Shown here piece after piece: positions 7,706 to 13,820 of a stretch of DNA of 19,438 bases. The notes beneath the pieces were generated by a model. It did not search any database. It saw only the letters and a list, made by a program, of their open reading frames with translations, and was not told where the DNA came from. Both the position numbers and the translations under genes were made by a program. The DNA is from Hyphomicrobiales bacterium (GTDB lineage: Bacteria; Pseudomonadota; Alphaproteobacteria; Rhizobiales; Devosiaceae): contig JALSJY010000105.1 in NCBI GenBank assembly GCA_026989045.1, forward strand, positions 1 to 19,438. Reading direction: 5' to 3'. Every line of letters begins with the position of its first letter. The stretch's first letter is position 1.

Positions 7706-7786
7706 TCAACCTTTTTGATGGTCGTGTTTTCGAACCACAAAACCGCTATACACTTTTGTTGAAAACACTCTAAAAGGGCATCTCAT
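7706..7786 (-). other. Small reading frame of 26 codons (repeat copy nearest nrdR)
   Basis: The second reiteration of the nrdR start (ATG at 7784-7786) opens a frame encoding MRCPFRVFSTKVYSGFVVRK plus HDHQKG, ending in TGA at 7706-7708. The first four residues equal those of NrdR because the start region is duplicated. It uses the same upstream bases as nrdR, so ribosomes that can start nrdR could start here. It ends 53 bases before the real nrdR ATG. There is no evidence that the peptide is functional; it may be an upstream decoy frame. Confidence 0.3.
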
Positions 7787-7839
7787 ATAATTCTATTCTT
7801 TCAATTATCGTTTTACTATCACCGTAATATATAAATAAC

Positions 7840-7920
7840 TCAACCTTTTTGATGGTCGTGTTTTCGAACCACAAAACCGCTATACACTTTTGTTGAAAAC
7901 ACTCTAAAAGGGCATCTCAT
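7840..7920 (-). other. Small reading frame of 26 codons (repeat copy nearest glyA)
   Basis: This frame is identical to the one at 7706-7786, produced by the tandem duplication. Its ATG (7918-7920) lies 14 bases downstream of the glyA stop, so in a glyA-nrdR transcript it would be the first start codon after glyA. It may represent the original nrdR start position relative to glyA, now followed by unrelated sequence. Translation is unproven. Confidence 0.3.
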
Positions 7921-7934
7921 ATAATTCTATTCTT

Positions 7935-9221
7935 TCAAGAGTAAATAGGAAACGCATCTGTTAGGTTTATTACTTTTTCACGCACTGCATTTTCTACTTC
8001 GTTATTATTTTCTTCGCCGTTTTTTGCCAAACCATCAATCACCTCAACAATCAATTCACCAACGAGCTTAAATTCTGCTTCACCAAAACCACGAGTTGTA
8101 GCAGCAGGTGTTCCAACTCTAATTCCAGAGGTAACAAAAGGTTTTTGTGGATCATCAGGAACAGCATTTTTGTTACAAGTGATAAAGGCACGACCAAGCG
8201 CGTGCTCAGCCGCCTTGCCTGTTACATTTTTAGGTCGTAAATCTACCAGCATCAGGTGATTATCTGTGCCGCCCGTTACAATATCAGCGCCACCCGCAAC
8301 CAAAGTTTTTGCTAACATTCTTGCATTTGTAATTGTTTGTTTTGCGTAAGTTGCAAATTCAGGCGTTAAGGCCTCTTTAAACGCCACTGCTTTTGCTGCA
8401 ATAACATGCATAAGAGGACCACCTTGAATCCCAGGGAAAATTGCTGAATTGACTTTTTTAGCAATCGCCTCGTCATTGGTGAGAATCATACCACCACGAG
8501 GGCCGCGCATAGTTTTGTGGGTGGTCGTGGTTACAACATGCGCATGAGGAACGGGATTAGGATAGGCTCCACCTGCAATAAGGCCGGCAACATGCGCCAT
8601 ATCAACCATTAAATAAGCACCAACTTCGTCAGCAACTTTGCGAAAAGCCGCCCAGTCTAGCACTCTTGAATAAGCAGAAAAACCTGCAATGATTAGTTGC
8701 GGTTTATGCTCAAGCGCAAGGGCGCGAAATTCTTCCATATCAACCAGCGCATCTGATTTTTTAACGCCATATTGAATTGCATTAAACCATTTGCCTGACT
8801 GATTAGGCCTTGCTCCATGAGTGAGATGTCCACCTGCATCTAAAGACATGCCAAGAATTGTATCACCTGGTTTAATTAGAGCCTGAAAAACACCCTGATT
8901 AGCTTGAGATCCAGAATTTGGCTGAACATTGACAAATTCACTGCCAAAAAGCTGTTTTGCACGCTCAATAGCAAGATTTTCAACAATATCAACATGCTGA
9001 CAGCCACCATAATAGCGCCTTCCGGGATAACCTTCTGCATATTTATTAGTAAGCACAGACCCCTGCGCTTCAAGAACTGCCTTTGATACAATATTTTCAG
9101 AAGCGATAAGCTCAATCTCATTTTGCTGACGTTTTAGCTCTTTTTTAATAGCATTAGCGACATCAACATCGCTATCATTTAGTGTATTGTCAAAAAAGCC
9201 AGGAAAAATTGTTGCGCTCAT
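7935..9221 (-). CDS. glyA: Serine hydroxymethyltransferase
   Basis: GlyA is a PLP enzyme that interconverts serine and glycine with tetrahydrofolate and supplies one-carbon units. From the ATG at 9221 the protein has 428 residues and begins MSATIFPGFF. Family motifs include ELIASENIVSKAVLEAQGS, NKYAEGYPGRRYYGGC, VQPNSGSQANQGVF, VDMAHVAGLIAGG and VTTTTHKTMRGPRGG; the PLP-binding lysine is Lys236. A GTG at 9233 is in frame and would add four residues, but the ATG matches the family and has GAG a few bases upstream. The stop codon lies inside the partial third copy of the 134-bp repeat, which separates glyA from nrdR. Confidence 0.97.
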   Translation of the reverse strand: MSATIFPGFFDNTLNDSDVDVANAIKKELKRQQNEIELIASENIVSKAVLEAQGSVLTNKYAEGYPGRRYYGGCQHVDIVENLAIERAKQLFGSEFVNVQPNSGSQANQGVFQALIKPGDTILGMSLDAGGHLTHGARPNQSGKWFNAIQYGVKKSDALVDMEEFRALALEHKPQLIIAGFSAYSRVLDWAAFRKVADEVGAYLMVDMAHVAGLIAGGAYPNPVPHAHVVTTTTHKTMRGPRGGMILTNDEAIAKKVNSAIFPGIQGGPLMHVIAAKAVAFKEALTPEFATYAKQTITNARMLAKTLVAGGADIVTGGTDNHLMLVDLRPKNVTGKAAEHALGRAFITCNKNAVPDDPQKPFVTSGIRVGTPAATTRGFGEAEFKLVGELIVEVIDGLAKNGEENNNEVENAVREKVINLTDAFPIYS

Positions 9222-9275
9222 AAATAATCTCACACTTTAGAAGTAAAAAGGAATCTTTTTCCGCTTAACACAAGT

Positions 9276-9287
9276 GCAACTCGTTGC
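9276..9287. repeat. Short dyad upstream of glyA
   Basis: GCAAC and GTTGC flank two bases (9276-9280 and 9283-9287) about 55 nt upstream of the glyA start, in the divergent glyA/ABM gap. It could be an operator, but it is short and could occur by chance. Confidence 0.2.
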
Positions 9288-9318
9288 CAACAAAATATGA
9301 TGGTGGTGGTAAAGGTCA

Positions 9319-9346
9319 TTGACAGATACTGTCTTTTTTTTACAAA
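9319..9346 (+). promoter_or_regulatory. Candidate promoter of the ABM-domain gene
   Basis: TTGACA (9319-9324), a full -35 consensus, is followed after 16 bases by TACAAA (9341-9346). Initiation near 9353 would give a leader of about 50 nt before the ATG at 9404, which has GGAG seven bases upstream. The same stretch also reads as a small hairpin (GACAG-ATA-CTGTC, 9321-9333) with eight T's after it. No plus-strand gene lies upstream to need a terminator, so I prefer the promoter reading. Confidence 0.4.
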
Positions 9347-9403
9347 ATTTAACAAGATAAAGCTTTTTTAAAAACTAGCTTCTTATCCGCATGGAGAAAA
9401 CAC

Positions 9404-9763
9404 ATGATTGCTGTTATTTTTGAAGTAGAAATCGCCAATGGGCAACAACAAGCATATCTTGATATAGCTGCTGAACTGCTTCCATTTTTAGAGAAGATAG
9501 ATGGTTTTATTTCAGTTGAGAGGTTTCAAAGCCTGAGTAATTCAGGCAAAATTCTATCTTTGTCATTCTTTCAAAACGAGGATAGTTTGAAGGAATGGCG
9601 GCAACTTCAAAAACATAGAGAAGCTCAATACAAAGGCAGAAACATAATATTCAAAAACTATAGGTTAAGAATTGCTGGCGTGATTAGAAATTATGGCATG
9701 CTTGATCGAGAACAAGCACCAGCAGATTCAAATGAAATACACTGCTCAAGCAGTAATTCCTAA
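9404..9763 (+). CDS. Antibiotic biosynthesis monooxygenase (ABM) domain protein
   Basis: This 119-residue protein has one ABM ferredoxin-like domain covering residues 1-95. It begins MIAVIFEVEIANGQQQAYLDIAAELLPFLEKIDGFISVERFQSLSN and continues with KILSLSFFQNEDSLKEWRQLQKHREAQ. Despite the family name, such small ABM proteins include quinol or haem-modifying enzymes and many of unknown role, so no substrate is claimed. The tail YGMLDREQAPADSNEIH recurs in Rhizobiales relatives as I recall them. The start is supported by GGAGAAAACAC directly upstream of the ATG. It stands alone on the plus strand between divergent glyA and the convergent 67-aa gene. Confidence 0.85.
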   Translation: MIAVIFEVEIANGQQQAYLDIAAELLPFLEKIDGFISVERFQSLSNSGKILSLSFFQNEDSLKEWRQLQKHREAQYKGRNIIFKNYRLRIAGVIRNYGMLDREQAPADSNEIHCSSSNS

Positions 9764-9799
9764 ATTAGGGTTTTTACTAAATTGCATATCTTAATATAA

Positions 9800-10003
9800 T
9801 CACCCCTTCTTCAATTGCTCCATTCTGCGGTTTAGTTTTGCGAATGCTAGTTTTTCTATTTGGGCGCGTGGGGTGTTTACTGGGGTTATGAATATGACTT
9901 CAGTGCCGGTTTTTGCATCAATTGCAGCCACCCGCATTTGATTACCCACTTGGGTATATTCTAAATAAATTTCATTTTGTGACGGAGTTGACTTCATCGC
10001 CAT
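9800..10003 (-). CDS. Small conserved protein, DUF6898-like
   Basis: This 67-residue protein contains EIYLEYTQVGNQMRVAAIDAKTGTEVIFITPVNTPRAQIEKLAFAKLNRRMEQ. The pattern of a strand, the AIDAxTGTEV motif and a C-terminal helix LAFAKL matches a small alphaproteobacterial family I associate with DUF6898. The function is unknown. It is short and cytoplasmic, without cysteines or a signal peptide. It lies 8 nt downstream of the L,D-transpeptidase stop on the same strand, so it is likely co-transcribed with it. The family name is from memory and is the least certain part. Confidence 0.7.
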   Translation of the reverse strand: MAMKSTPSQNEIYLEYTQVGNQMRVAAIDAKTGTEVIFITPVNTPRAQIEKLAFAKLNRRMEQLKKG

Positions 10004-10011
10004 TTAATTAC

Positions 10012-11280
10012 CTAATTATCTTCAAAAACCACTTTACCCATTTTATCAAACTCATAAACATCATCGCGGAAACTAACCGTACCCTGTTTATTTGCCCAAG
10101 CAGTAATATAGGTCATGTGGATTGGTGGTGGTGATTTAACTGACACATCAACCCTCTCGCCAGAATTAAACATGGTATTAACCGCATCTACGTCCCAACC
10201 CTCGTTATTTTGCAAAACCCACGCAACCATTTGATCCACATCTTCAACCCGAACGCAACCAGAAGAGTTAAAGCGGCGATTTTGCCCAAATAAGCTTTTT
10301 CCTGGTGTGTCATGTAGATAAACTGAATGCTTGTTGGCAAAATTCATTCTCACTCGTCCTAATGAATTTTCAGCGCCTGGCTCTTGCCTAAAGGCATATT
10401 GAACCGCCTCATCTGTTGTCCAATCGATAGTTTTGGGATCAATAATATTTCTTTGATTGTCATAAATAATAATTCTAAATTTAGTTAGATATTCAGGGTC
10501 TTCTTGCATGTATTTGGTCAGATCTTTGCGAATAATCGATTTTGGAACATGCCAATAAGGGTTAAAGTTAATCTGGTGGATTTTCGATTTTAAAATTGGT
10601 GTCTGCCTGTCAGCCCTACCTACTACTGCAGTATGACGGCGAGTAATTTTAGAAAAATCTACCGCCTCGATAGAAGCAGCTGGAATATTTACTACCACAT
10701 AACGATCAGACAAAGAGCCTGCAATTTTCTCAACCCTTAATGAATTAAGACGCAATTGAGCTAATCTATCTTTTGCAGGAACATTTAGCGCATAAAATGT
10801 TTCGGCATCAACTTTACCATTAACGTTTAAACCATGACGAGCTTGAAAAAAACGTAAACCTGCATCTAGCTCCCCATCAAATATATCACTATTGCTCTTT
10901 TTAGGGTTTATTATATCACCACTATCAATCAAACGACTGCGAAGCGAATTGACACCCCTACTATCTGCACCAAGCCTAAGCGTATATACATTCCTAGAAA
11001 GCTGCTTCCAGCCTCCTTTAGCTACAAATTGCTCATATTGCAAAACCGCCAATTGTAAATTATTAGCAGTATTAATTGAAAGAATTGGCTCATCTGAATT
11101 GATTGCATCAAGCGCAGCTAATGTATTGCTCTCTTTATTTACATTTCTTAATACCCTAGTGCGAGCAAATGCATCATTATTGCCATAAGCAATTGTTGGC
11201 AGCATTATTGAAGCCGCTGACATGCTCAATCCTTTAAGAACCTGTCTTCTTGATAGATGGATTGGTGATTTTAATGACAT
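10012..11280 (-). CDS. ldtP: L,D-transpeptidase, YcbB/LdtP type, with Tat-like signal
   Basis: L,D-transpeptidases form 3-3 crosslinks in peptidoglycan or attach proteins to it, in the periplasm. The 422-residue protein has a twin-arginine-like signal (S10-R11-R12-Q-V-L-K, then a hydrophobic stretch to about residue 32). A peptidoglycan-binding domain covers about 115-168 (FDGELDAGLRFFQARHGLNVNGKVDAETFYALN). The YkuD catalytic domain covers about 195-375, with His323 (VYLHDTPGKSLF) and Cys342 in SSGCVRVEDV. Length and layout match LdtP of Rhizobiales, where the gene lies beside the MarR regulator LdtR, as here. A GGAA lies about eight bases before the ATG. The spacer upstream carries two dyads. 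Confidence 0.93.
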   Translation of the reverse strand: MSLKSPIHLSRRQVLKGLSMSAASIMLPTIAYGNNDAFARTRVLRNVNKESNTLAALDAINSDEPILSINTANNLQLAVLQYEQFVAKGGWKQLSRNVYTLRLGADSRGVNSLRSRLIDSGDIINPKKSNSDIFDGELDAGLRFFQARHGLNVNGKVDAETFYALNVPAKDRLAQLRLNSLRVEKIAGSLSDRYVVVNIPAASIEAVDFSKITRRHTAVVGRADRQTPILKSKIHQINFNPYWHVPKSIIRKDLTKYMQEDPEYLTKFRIIIYDNQRNIIDPKTIDWTTDEAVQYAFRQEPGAENSLGRVRMNFANKHSVYLHDTPGKSLFGQNRRFNSSGCVRVEDVDQMVAWVLQNNEGWDVDAVNTMFNSGERVDVSVKSPPPIHMTYITAWANKQGTVSFRDDVYEFDKMGKVVFEDN

Positions 11281-11352
11281 TTCTTAATTCCGATAATCAG
11301 ACCATTTTGCTTTGCACGCTCTTTAACACTGTAAAAGGTTTAATTACAACGC

Positions 11353-11372
11353 TACTCACGAATTTTTGAGTA
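11353..11372. promoter_or_regulatory. 20-bp dyad upstream of ldtP, candidate LdtR operator
   Basis: TACTCA and TGAGTA are perfect inverted arms separated by eight bases, with a further AATT in the centre. A 20-bp dyad is the usual size for a MarR-dimer site. It lies 73 bp upstream of the ldtP start and downstream of the ldtR terminator, so it would act on ldtP rather than ldtR. Binding by LdtR is inferred from position and known LdtR control of ldtP in Liberibacter. Confidence 0.4.
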
Positions 11373-11384
11373 AAGAAACAAGAC

Positions 11385-11428
11385 TTCTTAACATGCCGTA
11401 TTACGAATAATTACGGCGCAATTAAGAA
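11385..11428. promoter_or_regulatory. Nested 44-bp dyad in the ldtR-ldtP spacer
   Basis: The outer arms TTCTTAA (11385-11391) and TTAAGAA (11422-11428) enclose the inner arms GCCGTA (11395-11400) and TACGGC (11412-11417), all perfect. A separate CCGTATTA at 11456-11463 repeats the bases at 11396-11403. No U-run follows on either strand, so it is not an ordinary terminator. It may be a multi-part operator for ldtP or a structured RNA in a long leader. Confidence 0.45.
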
Positions 11429-11483
11429 ATAAAGTTTTAAACTTGGATTTAAATTCCGTATTAACTACACATAGGCATGAGGG

Positions 11484-11520
11484 TATAAAAACGCCAGCCT
11501 TTTGGACTGACGTTTTATTT
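11484..11520 (-). terminator. Rho-independent terminator after ldtR
   Basis: On the minus strand AAAACGTCAGTCC pairs with GGCTGGCGTTTT across an AAAA loop: 12 pairs including one G-U, with one bulged U (11488-11516). TTTTT-A-T follows. It begins 23 nt after the ldtR stop and should end the ldtR transcript before ldtP. On the plus strand the hairpin is followed by TTTTATTTT, so it could also work in reverse. Confidence 0.85.
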
Positions 11521-11538
11521 TGGAATATTTGATAGATT

Positions 11539-12048
11539 TTATAGCTTGTAAAGTATCTGATCTACCCAGAACCGCTCTAGACGAGCCAATGAATCGTTTA
11601 AGCCAACAAGCTCACTATCGCCAAGGCCTCCAATTTTTTCTAGCGAACCAAGGTGACGATCATAAAGTTCGTCAATCACTTCTGCTACCTCTTCACCCTT
11701 TGGGGTAAGTCTGATACGTACTGAGCGGCGATCTGCTTTTGATTTTTCTTGAAAAATATAATTAGTATCAACTAATTTCTTTAGATTATAAGAAACGTTT
11801 GAGCCAAGATAATATCCACGTGAGCGCAACTCCCCAGCGGTTAGTTCTTGATCGCCAATATTAAACATAAGCATTGCTTGGGTTGAGTTAATATCGTCCC
11901 AGCCCATGCGGTCAAACTCATCTTTAATTAGATCAAGTAAACGATGGTGCAATCGCTCAACTCTTGTTACCGCCTCTAAATAACGCGGCTTTAGATTATT
12001 TGGCTTTTCTGTATCTACTGCCTGCGCAGTATTTGCTTTAAAATTCAT
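11539..12048 (-). CDS. ldtR: MarR family regulator LdtR
   Basis: This 169-residue MarR protein has the winged helix-turn-helix at residues about 50-125. DDINSTQAMLMFNIGDQELTAGELRSRGYYLGSNVSYNLKKLVDTNYIFQEKSKADRRSVRIRLTPKGEEVAEVIDEL contains the recognition helix (SNVSYNLKKL) and the DRRSVRIRLT wing. The N- and C-terminal helices would form the dimer interface. The sequence and its place upstream of ldtP match LdtR, which activates ldtP and stress tolerance genes in Candidatus Liberibacter asiaticus and Sinorhizobium. The ATG has AGGAG and GAGG upstream. It is followed by a strong terminator and preceded by a probable promoter. Confidence 0.9.
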   Translation of the reverse strand: MNFKANTAQAVDTEKPNNLKPRYLEAVTRVERLHHRLLDLIKDEFDRMGWDDINSTQAMLMFNIGDQELTAGELRSRGYYLGSNVSYNLKKLVDTNYIFQEKSKADRRSVRIRLTPKGEEVAEVIDELYDRHLGSLEKIGGLGDSELVGLNDSLARLERFWVDQILYKL

Positions 12049-12142
12049 TTTTCTGCCTCACTCCTGTTAACTTCGCACGATCTTCGCCGTGTCTATGAGG
12101 GCAATCTACATAATAGCTAATAACATCAGATTAAATAATAAG

Positions 12143-12171
12143 ATTAAAACTATCTTACTGAAAAGATTCAA
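12143..12171 (-). promoter_or_regulatory. Candidate promoter of ldtR
   Basis: On the minus strand TTGAAT (12166-12171) and TTTAAT (12143-12148) are separated by 17 bases and lie in the 173-nt gap between the DUF6163-like gene and ldtR. Initiation near 12136 would give a leader of about 90 nt. Assigned by eye; the region is AT-rich, so chance matches are possible. Confidence 0.4.
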
Positions 12172-12221
12172 TATTTTTGCTTTATAAAGTCTTACACCAG
12201 ATAAGGTTTTGATAACCTAAA

Positions 12222-12611
12222 TTAATGATGAACAGATTTTCGCCAAGCTAAATAGATAATTGCAAAATATACAATCAACCCCAGAACCAAAACAATCCTA
12301 ATACTTATGCCAACTGTTGAAATATAAAACTGAAGTGGAGAAAGAAAAAAAAGCGCGAACTCAACTATGATAATTATTAATGTTAAAGGCGCTCCCCACT
12401 TAGCTTTTATCCACATACCAACAGAAGCCAAAAGGCGAAAAACTAAAAAAGACAGACTTAGAAAAAACCCCCAGACACCTATTTCATTAAGCAAGCTTAT
12501 TTCATCACTTGGTTGGGTTAGAAAATGCGCCCCCTCGCGAATCCCAAGTATCAAGCAAATAATAGCTAATATGCGCAATAGATATTTATTTGCAAAAACA
12601 TGTGCAATCAT
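12222..12611 (-). CDS. Small inner-membrane protein, DUF6163-like
   Basis: This 129-residue protein has four predicted membrane helices: residues about 9-27, 45-64, 74-92 and 99-122. It is highly hydrophobic with few charges and ends WRKSVHH. The layout and its place upstream of ldtR recall a Rhizobiales membrane family (DUF6163), but I recognise it by size, topology and context rather than by a catalytic motif. Segments such as LLRILAIICLILGI and LLASVGMWIKAKWGAPLTLIIIIVEF fit that family. The function is unknown; the neighbours suggest a link with the cell envelope. It has its own upstream region and is divergent to the DUF454 gene. Confidence 0.7.
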   Translation of the reverse strand: MIAHVFANKYLLRILAIICLILGIREGAHFLTQPSDEISLLNEIGVWGFFLSLSFLVFRLLASVGMWIKAKWGAPLTLIIIIVEFALFFLSPLQFYISTVGISIRIVLVLGLIVYFAIIYLAWRKSVHH

Positions 12612-12766
12612 TAGGGCTACTCCTGATAATATGTATTTTTCTTACTAAGACATCAATTTCGCTACAAGACGAAAATTATTTTTATATTTCTCTTTGCTTG
12701 CGAAATCAAATTAGTTGTTTCATAAGTTTATTTTATTCTTTCAAATAAAATATTTGGATTTGCAAC

Positions 12767-13138
12767 ATGGTAATTGCTCGAATAGTTTGGCTTGTCGTTG
12801 GAATTATTTGTGTTGGCCTTGCTTTTATTGGCGCATTATTGCCAATAATGCCAACTACAGTATTTTTGCTAATGGCTGCTTATGCTTTTGCTCGCTCTTC
12901 ACCAACCCTGCATGCATGGTTACTTAGTCATAAGAATTTTGGCCCACTTGTTAAAAATTGGCAAGATAGTGGCTCAATTGCTAAAAGCACCAAGATAATA
13001 GCTGTTAGTGTTATGTTCGGCACACTTATAATATCTTGGCTAATTGGATTTTCTACTTTGGTTATTATTATTCAAGGCATTACCTTAGGAATTGTGGCAT
13101 TATTCATTTTAACTCGGCCTTTGCCTATAGAGAAATAA
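12767..13138 (+). CDS. DUF454 (YbaN family) inner-membrane protein
   Basis: This 123-residue membrane protein has the DUF454 signature GLAFIGALLPIMPTTVFLLMAAYAFARSSPTLHAWLLSHKNFGPLVKNWQ in residues 18-67, then two further hydrophobic segments (about 76-96 and 98-118). YbaN of E. coli belongs here; the biochemical role is unknown. The start ATG follows TTTGGATTTGCAAC, a weak ribosome-binding site. An A/T-only hairpin (12730-12751, eight pairs) precedes it in the divergent gap to the DUF6163-like gene. Confidence 0.88.
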   Translation: MVIARIVWLVVGIICVGLAFIGALLPIMPTTVFLLMAAYAFARSSPTLHAWLLSHKNFGPLVKNWQDSGSIAKSTKIIAVSVMFGTLIISWLIGFSTLVIIIQGITLGIVALFILTRPLPIEK

Positions 13139-13258
13139 ACAACTAATGCCCATAGTTATTTCACATCCTATTTAAGTCTAATATGAGTATCACTTGAAAG
13201 TTTGGTAATAATTACAATCTATATATCATCTGCTTATTTAGAGAGAAATATAAAAGCT

Positions 13259-13723
13259 ATGAATAATGATTTACCTGACCCAAGAAGCTCACCGCAATTA
13301 TTTGAGAATATTTTATTACGAAGAAGTATGGCCTTCATCATTGATTCAATAATTATTTTTGTGATTATTTTCTTGATCACATTAGCTTTATTCATTGCAG
13401 GGCTTTTAACCTTTGGTCTTACTTGGCTTACTATCCCAATTCTACTTCCATTTACTGTTTTGGCATATTATGCAAGCACACTTGGATCTGTTGAACGAGC
13501 AACAATTGGCATGAGAATTTTTGATATTGTGCTTGTGCCAACAAAGGGAAGGCCGCTTGATGGATGGAGAATTCTTATTCACCCAATAGTATTTTGGCTA
13601 ACAATTTGGGCATTTGCCCCACTATTGCTAATTGGTTTATTCACCAGCCGCCGTCAGCTTATTCATGACTATCTAACCTCAACTATGGTGGTTAGAAAAT
13701 CACCTATGGAAATAAGAAGTTAA
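13259..13723 (+). CDS. RDD family membrane protein
   Basis: This 154-residue protein has the RDD domain: RRSMAFIIDSIIIFVIIF at the start, with an R and a D in helix 1, a second and third helix through residue about 80, TIGMRIFDIVLVP in the middle, and a C-terminal RRQLIHDYLTSTMVV. RDD proteins include putative ion antiporters, but most are uncharacterised. I choose the ATG at 13259, preceded by GAGAGA. The frame extends to a TTG at 13202, which would add 19 residues of no family match. In related alphaproteobacteria an RDD gene usually sits next to the Bpt transferase gene; here a permease gene lies between. Confidence 0.88.
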   Translation: MNNDLPDPRSSPQLFENILLRRSMAFIIDSIIIFVIIFLITLALFIAGLLTFGLTWLTIPILLPFTVLAYYASTLGSVERATIGMRIFDIVLVPTKGRPLDGWRILIHPIVFWLTIWAFAPLLLIGLFTSRRQLIHDYLTSTMVVRKSPMEIRS

Positions 13724-13738
13724 ATAGAAAACACCTAA

Positions 13739-13789
13739 CCAAGTAAATTTATCATGTGATATTTTGTATAAAATATAAAAATAACTTGG
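13739..13789. repeat. Imperfect inverted repeat upstream of the permease gene
   Basis: CCAAGT (13739-13744) and ACTTGG (13784-13789) flank 39 AT-rich bases in the 97-nt gap between the RDD and SLC13 genes. A second small dyad, CCAG/CTGG (13805-13819), ends one base before the permease ATG. Neither has a U-run. They could be operator sites or could be chance in AT-rich DNA. Confidence 0.25.
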
Positions 13790-13820
13790 CTGAATAGCTT
13801 CAAACCAGCATTATACTGGC

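Larger units (their letters stand above)
7640..7938. repeat. Perfect 134-bp tandem repeat, 2.2 copies, between glyA and nrdR
   Basis: The sequence repeats exactly with period 134. Copy 1 is 7640-7773 and copy 2 is 7774-7907. A partial copy at 7908-7938 contains only the first 31 bases. I found no mismatch between copies. The 31-base segment holds the nrdR start region: on the minus strand, 17 bases of spacer followed by ATG AGA TGC CCT. Its copy nearest glyA also contains the glyA stop codon (7935-7937). The structure is therefore 31-103-31-103-31. The 103-base part has no similarity I recognise and contains an inverted repeat (GTGTTTTC at 7724-7731, GAAAACAC at 7761-7768, inner arms ACAAAA/TTTTGT). 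Exact identity suggests a recent duplication; copy number may vary or be misassembled. Confidence 0.97.

Noticed and set aside
7724..7768. tRNA-like or tRNA-derived repeat (GGTTCGAA with nearby ACCA on the minus strand)
   Set aside because: The T-loop-like string does not have a 5-bp stem or an acceptor of the right length, and no other arms can be formed.
7640..7938. CRISPR array
   Set aside because: There are only three short repeats, and the two spacers are identical and 103 bases long, so this is a tandem duplication.
9321..9341. Plus-strand intrinsic terminator (GACAG/CTGTC plus T-run)
   Set aside because: No plus-strand gene lies upstream; the same bases form a consensus -35 at a sensible distance from the ABM gene.
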